From assembly GCA_030749275.1 (NCBI GenBank), contig JASMKJ010000193.1, positions 1-6,251 on the forward strand: a stretch of 6,251 nt of DNA, read 5' to 3'. The first letter of the stretch is position 1. Every line of letters begins with the position of its first letter. Shown here in pieces: positions 1 through 6,251 of the stretch. Below the pieces are notes generated by a model. That model was not told the DNA's origin. It saw nothing but the letters and a program-made list of their open reading frames with translations, and ran no database searches. The DNA is from Acidimicrobiales bacterium (GTDB taxonomy: Bacteria > Actinomycetota > Acidimicrobiia > Acidimicrobiales > Poriferisodalaceae). A program made the translations under genes and the position numbers.

Positions 1-694
1 TCACCGTGTCTGTAGCACCCATTTGGCGAGCCACCTCGAGCTTGGTGTCAATCATATCGACAGCGATAATTCTGCCAGCGCCGGCGATTCGCGCCGCCTG
101 AACTGCGGCGAGACCAATACCTCCAGCGCCAAATACGGCTACGGTCTCTCCCGGTTCCACGCGGGCGGTACGAAAGACGGCCCCGACACCGGTCATAACA
201 CCACATCCGATGAGTGAGGCACGGTCAAGCGGCATGTCATCACGGATTTTTACGATCGCGTGTTCGTGGACCAGCATCTGTTCGGCAAATGAAGAGAGAT
301 TGAGAAACTGCCAAGCCGGCGCACCATCGATAGTCAGACGTGAAGGTTCATCAGGTCCTCGGTTGCATTCGATGTCCTTACCTGAGCAAATAGAAGGGCG
401 GCCTTCCGTGCAGTAAGAGCAATGACCGCAAAACACAGAAAGGCAAGTGATGACGTGATCACCAGGCTTGACATAGGTGACGTCAGATCCAACTGCCTCC
501 ACAATTCCCGCCGACTCATGACCGAGCACAGCGGGCGTCATATAGGGGTATTTCCCCTCCATGAAGTGCAGGTCACTGTGACATAACCCCGCCGCCGAAG
601 TCTGGATAAGCACTTCTCGTGGTCCAGGTTTGTCGATCTGTACATCCTCTATTTCAAGTTCACCTGGAATTTCGTTTAGTACTGCCGCTTTCAC
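1..694 (-). CDS. Zinc-dependent medium-chain alcohol dehydrogenase (3' part outside window)
   Basis: Expected to interconvert an alcohol and an aldehyde or ketone with NAD(H) in the cytoplasm; the substrate cannot be read from sequence. I translated 231 codons from a GTG at 694, preceded by GAAAGGG at 701-707 with a 6-nt gap. Catalytic zinc ligands of the family are present: Cys38 (in CHSD), His59-Glu60 (in GHES) and Cys164 (in GCGVMTG). The four structural-zinc cysteines are Cys89, 92, 95 and 103. The Rossmann motif GAGGIG is at 189-194, and Asp213, 19 residues on, is the usual mark of NAD rather than NADP preference. The family is about 350-375 residues, so roughly a third is missing past the left edge. 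It lies 104 bp downstream of the aldo/keto reductase on the same strand and is probably co-transcribed with it. Family assignment is firm; subclass is not. Confidence 0.93.
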   Translation of the reverse strand, partial: MKAAVLNEIPGELEIEDVQIDKPGPREVLIQTSAAGLCHSDLHFMEGKYPYMTPAVLGHESAGIVEAVGSDVTYVKPGDHVITCLSVFCGHCSYCTEGRPSICSGKDIECNRGPDEPSRLTIDGAPAWQFLNLSSFAEQMLVHEHAIVKIRDDMPLDRASLIGCGVMTGVGAVFRTARVEPGETVAVFGAGGIGLAAVQAARIAGAGRIIAVDMIDTKLEVARQMGATDTV

Positions 695-798
695 ATCAAA
701 CCCTTTCGGCCTAGACGCACGTGACGTCTCACCTTGAACTGAGAGATGAGGCTAGCTCTCCTGGGGCCAGCGAGTAAACGAAACTTCAAATAGAGGAT
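644..798. repeat. Inverted repeat, 17-bp arms, enclosing the alcohol dehydrogenase leader
   Basis: The arms are 644-660 (ATCCTCTATTTCAAGTT) and 782-798 (AACTTCAAATAGAGGAT). They are reverse complements at 16 of 17 positions and are separated by 121 bp. One arm lies in codons 12-17 of the alcohol dehydrogenase; the other begins directly after the aldo/keto reductase stop codon. In a minus-strand transcript the arms could pair into a long stem whose loop holds the dehydrogenase ribosome binding site and start codon. The match is seen directly; a regulatory role is inference and chance similarity is possible. Confidence 0.5.
713..729. promoter_or_regulatory. Near-palindrome upstream of alcohol dehydrogenase, candidate operator
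   Basis: AGACG (713-717) and CGTCT (725-729) are exact inverted arms around CACGTG plus one extra A. The hexamers CACGTG (718-723) and GACGTC (723-728) are themselves palindromes. Adding one base would make an 18-bp perfect palindrome. It sits 19-35 bp upstream of the dehydrogenase start, where a repressor or activator could bind, or where a small 5-bp hairpin could form in the transcript. The binding role is inferred. Confidence 0.35.
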
Positions 799-1830
799 CT
801 AGGAAGTCCCTATAGACAGAAGATTGTCAACTGGGCGATAGAGCTCTTCCAAGTGCGTCGTCTCCTCGACGGATAACTCGATAGAGCAGGCCTCGACTAG
901 CTGATGGAGTTGCTGGACCTTAGATACACCAACCACCGGTGCTGTCACTCCGGGCTTTGAAAGTAGCCAGGCTATGGCTATTTGAGCCGGCTTACATTCA
1001 CGTTCCTCGGCGAGCTTGATCACCCGGTCCGCGATCGCAAAGTCCATTTCGCCTCGATAGAGAGACTCAGTTCGGGCTCGGTCTTGACCGGTCGAGCGGT
1101 CTGTGGTGCCGCCTTCCAAGCTCCCCCGGTAGGCACCAGCGAGAATTCCGCGCGCTAGGGGAGACCAGGGCTGAAGTGCTACTCCGGTACTCAAGCAATA
1201 TGGGTTCATCTCCCGTTCTTCTTCGCGATAGATGAGGTTGTAGTGATTTTGCATGCTCACGAACTCTGTCCAGCCGTTGAGCCGGGCCGTTAGCTGCAGT
1301 TCAGCGAATTGCCACGCAAACATTGATGATGCGCCGATATAGAGCACCTTGCCCGCTTTGACTACGTCGTGTAGAGCTTCGAGAGTCTCCTCGATTGGTA
1401 CAGTTGCCGCTCCTCTGACACCGTGAGGATGACGATGAATGATCAATTGATCGACGTAGTCGAGACCTAAACGTCGGAGTGAACTCTCGATACCCTCGAA
1501 GATGTGTTTTCGGGACAGGCCTCCCTGATTTGCGCCGCGACCCATGGGCATCGAGATCTTTGTATTAATGACGTACTGGTCTCTGGGGAGCAGTTCACGA
1601 AGCAATTGGCCAACGACCTCCTCGCAGGCACCGATGCCGTAGATATCAGCTGTGTCGAAATAGAACAGTCCCGACTCAATAGCTGCTTGAAAAATCGGGC
1701 GGGCATCTTTGAGTCCAAGTGTCCAGTCACCTTGGTGTCCCCGGCCAGGTTCACCGAAGTTCATTGTTCCCAAGCAAAGTCGTGGCACCTTTAAGCCGGT
1801 CTTGTGGCCAAGTGTGGTGGTTTCCAGCAT
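799..1830 (-). CDS. Aldo/keto reductase
   Basis: A soluble NADPH-dependent carbonyl reductase of 343 residues with the (beta/alpha)8 barrel layout of the family. The opening GTMNFG (21-26) is typical of the YajO/versiconal-acetate-reductase-like branch. The catalytic tetrad is Asp59 (FDTAD), Tyr64, Lys91 and His132 (in LIIHR). SMQNHYNL (192-199), QPWSPLARG (220-228) and PVVGVSKVQQL near 298-308 fit the late-barrel and cofactor-phosphate segments. The ATG start at 1830 has AAAGGA at 1837-1842 six bases upstream, and the length is normal. It lies upstream of the alcohol dehydrogenase on the same strand and diverges from the crotonase-family gene, so a shared carbonyl/alcohol pathway is plausible. 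The physiological substrate cannot be inferred; members of this family are often promiscuous. Confidence 0.94.
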   Translation of the reverse strand: MLETTTLGHKTGLKVPRLCLGTMNFGEPGRGHQGDWTLGLKDARPIFQAAIESGLFYFDTADIYGIGACEEVVGQLLRELLPRDQYVINTKISMPMGRGANQGGLSRKHIFEGIESSLRRLGLDYVDQLIIHRHPHGVRGAATVPIEETLEALHDVVKAGKVLYIGASSMFAWQFAELQLTARLNGWTEFVSMQNHYNLIYREEEREMNPYCLSTGVALQPWSPLARGILAGAYRGSLEGGTTDRSTGQDRARTESLYRGEMDFAIADRVIKLAEERECKPAQIAIAWLLSKPGVTAPVVGVSKVQQLHQLVEACSIELSVEETTHLEELYRPVDNLLSIGTS

Positions 1831-1860
1831 TGTCGATCCTTTGCGCGCTTCGGTGATGGG

Positions 1861-1889
1861 CCAGGGCGGTCAAAGGGGCCCCGCCTTGG
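1861..1889. promoter_or_regulatory. Imperfect dyad in the divergent intergenic region, candidate operator
   Basis: CCAGGGCGG (1861-1869) and CCGCCTTGG (1881-1889) are inverted arms matching at 8 of 9 positions. The odd position is a G-T pair, so an RNA copy could still form nine pairs. The 11-base spacer contains part of GGGGCCCC (1875-1882), itself a palindrome. The dyad sits between the divergent starts at 1830 and 1943, where one regulator could control both sides. I could not place convincing -35/-10 boxes in this 112-bp gap. Confidence 0.35.
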
Positions 1890-1928
1890 GACGACCCGGA
1901 CTACTCTACGGCAACCGCAGCTCGGTGT

Positions 1929-1935
1929 AGGAGGT
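1929..1935 (+). promoter_or_regulatory. Strong Shine-Dalgarno fixing the GTG start of the crotonase gene
   Basis: AGGAGGT, close to the ideal anti-16S complement, ends 7 bases before the GTG at 1943. This is the strongest ribosome binding site in the window and decides the start, since no in-frame ATG is close by. Confidence 0.8.
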
Positions 1936-1942
1936 CGATCTT

Positions 1943-2779
1943 GTGTCGGGTTCAGTTTTGTACGAAGAGCAAGAGAGTGTTGCGATCATCGCTATCAATC
2001 GCCCCGACCGGTTAAACACCCTCACGCAAGAAGTTATTCAAAACGTTGCGGCGTCGATAGATCGGGCAACGCAGGCAGAGAATGTCGCAGCAATCGTCCT
2101 TAGAGGGGAAGGCCGGAACATCTCAGCGGGTTATGACCTCGACGATTTCTTGGACAACGGTGATGTTGTCGACAGCGAGATCTGGGATCCGGTAAGGGAT
2201 TATCAATCAATGTCGGCGAATGTGCGTAGCTTCATGAAGATTTGGGAATGCCCCAAACCCGTGATCGCTGAAATTTCCGGTTGGGCAATAGGTGGAGCCA
2301 CGGATTTGCTGCTGTGTGCGGATCTGTTATTTATGGCCAATGATGCACAGATCGGTTACGCGCCCAGCAGAATCTACGGCACACCAACCACGATGCTGTG
2401 GGTCTATCGGATCGGCTTGGAGCACGCGAAACAATTCTTGTTGACCGGTCGGCCCATCGACGCGGAGACTGCTCTTCGCATCGGTTTGGTATCACAGGTG
2501 TGTGATCCACAAAAACTGTCGTCCACGGCGCTGGATGAAGCTCGAAGATTTGCGAATATTCCGGCGAACCAACTGGCGCTAAACAAACTCCTGATCAATC
2601 AGGCCTTCGAGAATATGGGCCTCCGTACCTCTCAGATGCTCGGAACATTTTTCGATGGCATCGCCCGACACACTCCGGAGGCTCAGCGGTGGGCTGCTGG
2701 AATCACTGACGGTTCGTTACGCGATGTCGTTAGAGAAAGAGATCGGCCCTGGGGTGACTACGGAGAAGGTGGGTCCTGA
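1943..2779 (+). CDS. Enoyl-CoA hydratase/isomerase (crotonase) family protein
   Basis: A cytoplasmic acyl-CoA enzyme of 278 residues, usual for the family. N-terminal AIIAINRPDRLNTLT (14-28) and the oxyanion-hole segments SAGYDL (61-66) and GWAIGGATDLLLCADL (113-128) identify the crotonase fold; IGYAPSRIYGTPTT (137-150) and LLTGRPIDAETALRIGLV (166-183) follow. Classical hydratases carry two catalytic glutamates. Here the first position is Asp121 (GGATD), and the second falls in APSR (140-143), which has no acid. Standard hydration of 2-enoyl-CoA is therefore doubtful; isomerase, hydrolase, lyase or another crotonase chemistry is possible. I recall the GYxPxRxxGxPTT pattern from actinobacterial EchA-like proteins but cannot verify that here. 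Its 3' end converges on the thiB-like gene with a 22-bp gap. Confidence 0.93.
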   Translation: MSGSVLYEEQESVAIIAINRPDRLNTLTQEVIQNVAASIDRATQAENVAAIVLRGEGRNISAGYDLDDFLDNGDVVDSEIWDPVRDYQSMSANVRSFMKIWECPKPVIAEISGWAIGGATDLLLCADLLFMANDAQIGYAPSRIYGTPTTMLWVYRIGLEHAKQFLLTGRPIDAETALRIGLVSQVCDPQKLSSTALDEARRFANIPANQLALNKLLINQAFENMGLRTSQMLGTFFDGIARHTPEAQRWAAGITDGSLRDVVRERDRPWGDYGEGGS

Positions 2780-2801
2780 AAGGCTGGATTTGGAGTCTGA
2801 G

Positions 2802-3974
2802 TTATTGGGAAGGCAAAGTCACCTCAACCACAGGTGGCAATGGTTCCTCGCCGCTAGCGATGACTCTCACGATCTGTTGCCAGGTCAGCAACCACTGTTC
2901 CCAGAGTGGCCCGATTCGCCATTCGTCGATTGGGATGGCAGTCACGTTGACACCGAACCGTCGCCACGCTTCGGTGCGTACTATGTCGGTCCTAGCAGGA
3001 CGACTCCCATAACGGTCTGGAACTCCGTATTGGAATAGGGGATCGACGAAGCTGTCGATTAGACGCCCTGCGTCTCGACGATTCGGGGTGTTACGGATGA
3101 CACCGGCATAGTTGACGACCTTTACACAGCCGCTATCGAGTACGGCGACATCTACCTCATCGGGCAACTCAGGGACGAAGCGAACACTTACCGCGGGCAT
3201 CCCCGAAGATCCCCACGTAAGGGATCGTGTATCGCTGTTTTCGGGTCCAGCTGAAGGCTGAAAACGGCTAAACCAAGCTTCTTCCCAGCTTGGAGCCACC
3301 TCCACCCCCCAACGCAACATTTCGTCCACTAGTTTCGGCCAAGGAGTAACGCCCTCGACGTCTTCGGGGTATAGACGTTCGAGGGCCACCAAGAAGTAGA
3401 CCCCCAGTCGGCTCGACAACGGGTCAGGGATGACTGCTGTTTCGGCGTATCTCGGATCGAAGATGTCATCGATTCTGGTTGGAGCTGGTAACGGAATGTT
3501 CTTAGGATCGGGCAGCTGATCCAACCGACGCTCGGGACGTTCGTATCTGGACTTCGAATGGTTCAGGCAAGCCGCCAACTGACTTATCGGTGTCAGCATC
3601 GCATCCTGGAGCACCAACGAAGGGTCAAGCCGGTCGATTGCAATGGGCCGGTAAGACTCCACCAGCCTTTTTTCTGTTACACGACGCCGTTCGAGACTGT
3701 CGATACCAAGGACGACGTCGGCAACCGGATTGTCTGCTGCCCGCTCAAGGAGATTGACCATGGAGGTCGCGTCCTCCTCCACAAACACCAAAACCTCTAT
3801 ACCTGTTTTCTTTGTGAAATCAGCGATGGCTTCCTCTGGAAGGTGGAAATCCTTGTGGGTGAGAAGTCTTATCGATTGTTGGGTCTTGTTCGGGGAAGCA
3901 CATGCTGTTGCAAGGACCAGAAGACAAGATAGTGCGGCAACGATTTTGCAGGGCCTCACCGCGAATCTAAGCAT
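2802..3974 (-). CDS. Thiamine ABC transporter substrate-binding lipoprotein, ThiB family
   Basis: A predicted extracytoplasmic lipoprotein that captures thiamine (or its phosphates) for an ABC importer; 390 residues. A basic, hydrophobic signal peptide (1-24) ends in LATAC, giving lipid-anchor Cys25. ThiB hallmarks follow: LLTHKDF (37-43), FTKKTGIEV (53-61), ADVVLGIDSL (85-94), PDPLSSRLGVYFLVALERLY (183-202) and the SWEEAWFSRF block (229-238). FQYGVPDRYGSRPA (314-327) matches the conserved C-terminal region. The ATG at 3974 overlaps the kinase gene by 8 bp. No clear Shine-Dalgarno is seen before it, so translation is probably coupled to the kinase. ThiP and ThiQ, the usual permease and ATPase, do not follow. 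Some ligand-site segments differ from E. coli ThiB, as far as I can align from memory (THKDF for TYDSF, LTWGSSGMP for SYTTSP). Specificity for thiamine rests mainly on the kinase neighbour. Confidence 0.87.
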   Translation of the reverse strand: MLRFAVRPCKIVAALSCLLVLATACASPNKTQQSIRLLTHKDFHLPEEAIADFTKKTGIEVLVFVEEDATSMVNLLERAADNPVADVVLGIDSLERRRVTEKRLVESYRPIAIDRLDPSLVLQDAMLTPISQLAACLNHSKSRYERPERRLDQLPDPKNIPLPAPTRIDDIFDPRYAETAVIPDPLSSRLGVYFLVALERLYPEDVEGVTPWPKLVDEMLRWGVEVAPSWEEAWFSRFQPSAGPENSDTRSLTWGSSGMPAVSVRFVPELPDEVDVAVLDSGCVKVVNYAGVIRNTPNRRDAGRLIDSFVDPLFQYGVPDRYGSRPARTDIVRTEAWRRFGVNVTAIPIDEWRIGPLWEQWLLTWQQIVRVIASGEEPLPPVVEVTLPSQ

Positions 3975-4707
3975 CAGAACAGGAAACTATTGCTAGGAAA
4001 ATTCCTTGCTGTACGTCAATGGTTGGTTTTTCGAGGATCTGGTTGCTCAACCCCAGGCTGCTGAAAGGAGGGAAGACTGCACTTGGAGTTAGATTCCAGC
4101 GCAAACCCGTAGTGCTGAGCTTGGCTTCGGCTTCCAGGGCGATCAAGCTGAGCCATGAACCGATGAGATTGTCGAGTTCGAGTGGTTTACCCGGCCCCAA
4201 GGCAACCATACGACTGGTTCCACAGTGGGTGACAATGGATTGGTTGAGGTTCTCCTGGCTAGCTAACAGCATCGATCCGACCAGTAGATGATCGAGCCGG
4301 CCATTGCCCCCAGTAATGACATCAATGTGTTTGGCTCCCACTCTTTGAGCAAACTTCAGCGCTAGAGCTAGATCACTTTCATCTTTGTCCGTGTCGTGTT
4401 TTTCCACAGCCACTTGAGCATCAAGAGTTAGCAGGGTTTCAGAAGTCACGGAATCAAGGTCGCCGACAACGACGTCAACTTTGATTCCCAAGCTTCGGGC
4501 GTGCTCATAACCACTATCAACAGCGATAACCAAGGTTGCCGAGGGAATACGCGGAAGAGACGGGGGATGCGGTCCTCCGTCTACGATCAAAACCTGAGTT
4601 GGATCGAAAGACGACCTATCGACTGCTGACTGAGTCACAGCACCATGATTGCGTACAAACGCGATGAAATGATGCCGAGGAGACGCTGACCGACCCTTCA
4701 GGAGCAC
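3967..4707 (-). CDS. Thiamine diphosphokinase
   Basis: Transfers pyrophosphate from ATP to thiamine, giving the cofactor thiamine diphosphate (EC 2.7.6.2) in the cytoplasm. Catalytic-domain motifs: AVDSGYEHA (62-70), GDLDSV (82-87), DKDESDLALAL (107-117) and GGNGRLDH (133-140). The aspartates bind Mg-ATP. The C-terminal thiamine-binding domain shows TTGLRWNLT (199-207) and GLSNQI (219-224). With the GTG at 4707 the protein is 246 residues. An internal GTG at 4638 (codon 24) would give 223 residues, closer to the usual bacterial length, and would leave room for promoters. Neither start has a good ribosome binding site, so the start is uncertain. The 3' end overlaps the thiB-like gene by 8 bp, forming a thiamine uptake-and-activation operon. 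I saw no TPP riboswitch upstream. Confidence 0.93.
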   Translation of the reverse strand: MLLKGRSASPRHHFIAFVRNHGAVTQSAVDRSSFDPTQVLIVDGGPHPPSLPRIPSATLVIAVDSGYEHARSLGIKVDVVVGDLDSVTSETLLTLDAQVAVEKHDTDKDESDLALALKFAQRVGAKHIDVITGGNGRLDHLLVGSMLLASQENLNQSIVTHCGTSRMVALGPGKPLELDNLIGSWLSLIALEAEAKLSTTGLRWNLTPSAVFPPFSSLGLSNQILEKPTIDVQQGIFLAIVSCSDA

Positions 4708-4732
4708 TCAGGGCCGGTACCTTCGATGGTTG

Positions 4733-6251
4733 GTGAGAGCTTTTCGGCGACTTCTTCGCTTACCGATTTTGATAGCAACAGTCTTCGCGTGCGCCGTTTT
4801 GATAACAGCTGTGGGACTAGCAATTGGTCCTCACAGCAAGGAGGCGCTGTTCGCAGTTGATAGAGAACGAACGGATGTAGCCCTTGATCTTTCACCAGGA
4901 GCGCAGCGTACAGAGGTGTATGACAGCGCCGGAAATGAGATCGGCATATTGCGTTACGACATAGATCGGCAACTAGTCACCATAGATGAAGTCCCGGACG
5001 ACGTTCTGGCAACGTTGTTAGCAGTCGAAGACAACAAGTTCTGGCTCCACAACGGAGTAGATATACGAGCGATTTCCCGAGCGATGATTCAGAATCTAAC
5101 GAGCGGCGCGATAACCCAAGGCGGATCCACAATCACTCAGCAGATCGTCAAGCTTCGAATCGTCGGAAACGAGAGTTCCTTTAGTAGGAAAATTCGTGAA
5201 GCGGTACTAGCAGCGCGGCTAGAAGAAGAATTTTCGAAAGAGGAAATTCTTGAGTTCTACCTGAATGAAATCTATTTCGGTAATGGCGCATACGGGTTGC
5301 AAGCGGCCGCCGAAACTTATTTTGGGAAGAATACTGATGAACTCGATGTCGGCGATGCCGCATTCTTGGCGGGCTTAATCCGAAGTCCCGGAATTTACGA
5401 CGGCTTCGATGACGTGGACATAGCGAGTAAACGACGCAGCATGTCCTTGCAGAGTGCTCAGGATGCGGGGATTATCGACTCCGAAGACCGAGAACGATTT
5501 GAACAGCGTGGTTTACCCGACCGCAACAGAAGTCCGCAAAAAACTGATGAAACGCTACGAAGGGACTATTTCCTCGACGAAGTGACTGAAGCCCTGCTAG
5601 CGCACCCCGCTCTCGGAGAGACCTACCAGGAACGTTTTGCCAAGGTATATAACGGCGGCCTCCGAGTGTGGACAACTTTCGACCGGACCTTGCAGCGTTA
5701 CATGGAGGAAGCAGTTCAGGAAGTTCTTCCCGAAGGATCCGGTGACTTCGAAGTAGCCGTAGCTTCAGTAGACCCGACGACCGGAGCGGTGCGGGCATTC
5801 ATCGGCGGACCAGAGTTTGCGGATTTTCAATTCAACCTCGTGACACAAGGAAGTAGACAACCAGGATCTTCTTTCAAAACGTATGTTCTCGCAGCGGCAA
5901 TCGAGAAAGCTGGACTTTTCCCGTTTGACACAATCAGCGGAGTAGGACCCTGTACTTTCCCCAACCCACCCAACGTCGACTACGAGGTAAGCAACTTCAA
6001 CGACAATGAAGGGGTCGTGGGCACCGTCCAATACGCGGTGTTGAAGAGTTCCAACTGCGGTTTTGTTCGCCTAGGCCTACGTACTGGACTCGAAAATGTG
6101 GTGGAGGTAGCGAACCGTTTACTTGGTCGTGACACGGAAAATTCATTTCGTCCATACCTGTCGATGTCTTTGGGTGCCCAAGAGGTAACACCTCTCGAAC
6201 AAGCAGTTGCTTACGCAGCGATCGCCAACAGCGGGATACGAATGGAGCCTC
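4733..6251 (+). CDS. Class A penicillin-binding protein (bifunctional transglycosylase/transpeptidase), 3' end outside window
   Basis: Polymerises lipid II into glycan strands and cross-links their peptides on the outer face of the membrane. I translated 506 codons from GTG 4733; an adjacent in-frame TTG at 4730 is the alternative. The start gives a short basic tail (RAFRRLLR) and one membrane segment (about residues 10-31), as expected. GT51 domain: Glu99 in EDNKFWLHNG (99-108), the catalytic base; QGGSTITQQ (129-137); RKIRE (152-156); ILEFYLNEIYFGNGAYG from 172. Transpeptidase domain: nucleophile Ser379 and Lys382 in GSSFK, and SSN at 439-441. The KTG motif must lie beyond the right edge, since the frame is still open. 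Family length is about 650-800. No strong Shine-Dalgarno is seen. It is divergent from, and almost abutting, the thiamine kinase; no functional link is evident. Confidence 0.95.
   Translation, partial: MRAFRRLLRLPILIATVFACAVLITAVGLAIGPHSKEALFAVDRERTDVALDLSPGAQRTEVYDSAGNEIGILRYDIDRQLVTIDEVPDDVLATLLAVEDNKFWLHNGVDIRAISRAMIQNLTSGAITQGGSTITQQIVKLRIVGNESSFSRKIREAVLAARLEEEFSKEEILEFYLNEIYFGNGAYGLQAAAETYFGKNTDELDVGDAAFLAGLIRSPGIYDGFDDVDIASKRRSMSLQSAQDAGIIDSEDRERFEQRGLPDRNRSPQKTDETLRRDYFLDEVTEALLAHPALGETYQERFAKVYNGGLRVWTTFDRTLQRYMEEAVQEVLPEGSGDFEVAVASVDPTTGAVRAFIGGPEFADFQFNLVTQGSRQPGSSFKTYVLAAAIEKAGLFPFDTISGVGPCTFPNPPNVDYEVSNFNDNEGVVGTVQYAVLKSSNCGFVRLGLRTGLENVVEVANRLLGRDTENSFRPYLSMSLGAQEVTPLEQAVAYAAIANSGIRMEP

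Noticed and set aside
750..775. Hairpin terminator after the aldo/keto reductase (CTGGGGCCAG region)
   Set aside because: The arms are short, the loop would be only two bases, and no T run follows, so the alcohol dehydrogenase is more likely co-transcribed.
1504..2103. Plus-strand open frames opposite the reductase 5' end and across the divergent gap
   Set aside because: Low-complexity translations without motifs that overlap the reductase or crotonase in other frames.
2780..2801. Bidirectional terminator between the convergent crotonase and thiB-like genes
   Set aside because: The 22 bases hold no GC-rich stem followed by a T run in either direction; termination must occur inside the neighbouring genes or by Rho.
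2655..3038. Plus-strand open frame of 127 codons across the crotonase/thiB junction
   Set aside because: It overlaps two well-supported genes in other frames and shows no recognisable domain; a shadow frame.
3558..3996. Two plus-strand open frames (124 and 88 codons) opposite the thiB-like gene
   Set aside because: Antisense to a gene with clear family motifs and a signal peptide; no motif of their own.
3994..4007. Small dyad AGGAA-AA-TTCCT near the 3' end of the kinase gene
   Set aside because: Five-base arms within coding sequence; easily expected by chance.
4638..4760. Possible TPP riboswitch upstream of the thiamine kinase
   Set aside because: A CTGAG appears on the minus strand near 4706-4710, but the rest of the conserved THI-box pattern is absent and the space is too short for the whole element.

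Overview
The window reads as ordinary chromosomal DNA from a free-living bacterium, most likely an actinobacterium. The signs are roughly balanced to mildly GC-rich composition, frequent GTG starts, an actinobacterial-looking zinc alcohol dehydrogenase, a ThiB-type lipoprotein next to thiamine diphosphokinase, and a short-tailed class A penicillin-binding protein. An Acidimicrobiia-like lineage is a guess. I see no RNA gene, transposase, phage gene, CRISPR array or attachment site.

Region 1 (1-2779) is catabolic. On the minus strand an aldo/keto reductase (799-1830) is followed downstream by a zinc-dependent alcohol dehydrogenase that runs off the left edge (1-694). The two probably share a transcript. 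Divergent from them on the plus strand is a crotonase-fold acyl-CoA enzyme (1943-2779). Together they suggest oxidation or reduction of an alcohol, aldehyde or ketone feeding a CoA-thioester pathway, but no specific substrate can be read from the sequence. The gap between the divergent genes holds an imperfect 29-bp dyad. The gap in front of the alcohol dehydrogenase holds a near-palindrome and lies inside a 17-bp inverted repeat (16 of 17 matching).

Region 2 (2802-4707, minus strand) is a two-gene thiamine salvage unit. Thiamine diphosphokinase overlaps by 8 bp a ThiB-family thiamine-binding lipoprotein. The permease and ATPase (ThiP, ThiQ) that normally accompany ThiB are not downstream; the convergent crotonase gene ends 22 bp away.

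Region 3 (4733-6251, plus strand) is the first 506 codons of a class A penicillin-binding protein, a bifunctional peptidoglycan glycosyltransferase/transpeptidase. It is cut by the right edge after the SxN motif. Its start lies only 25 bp from the furthest possible start of the kinase gene.

No clearly new system is visible. The best leads are the leader-enclosing inverted repeat before the alcohol dehydrogenase, the ThiB without transporter partners, and the crotonase lacking both canonical catalytic glutamates.
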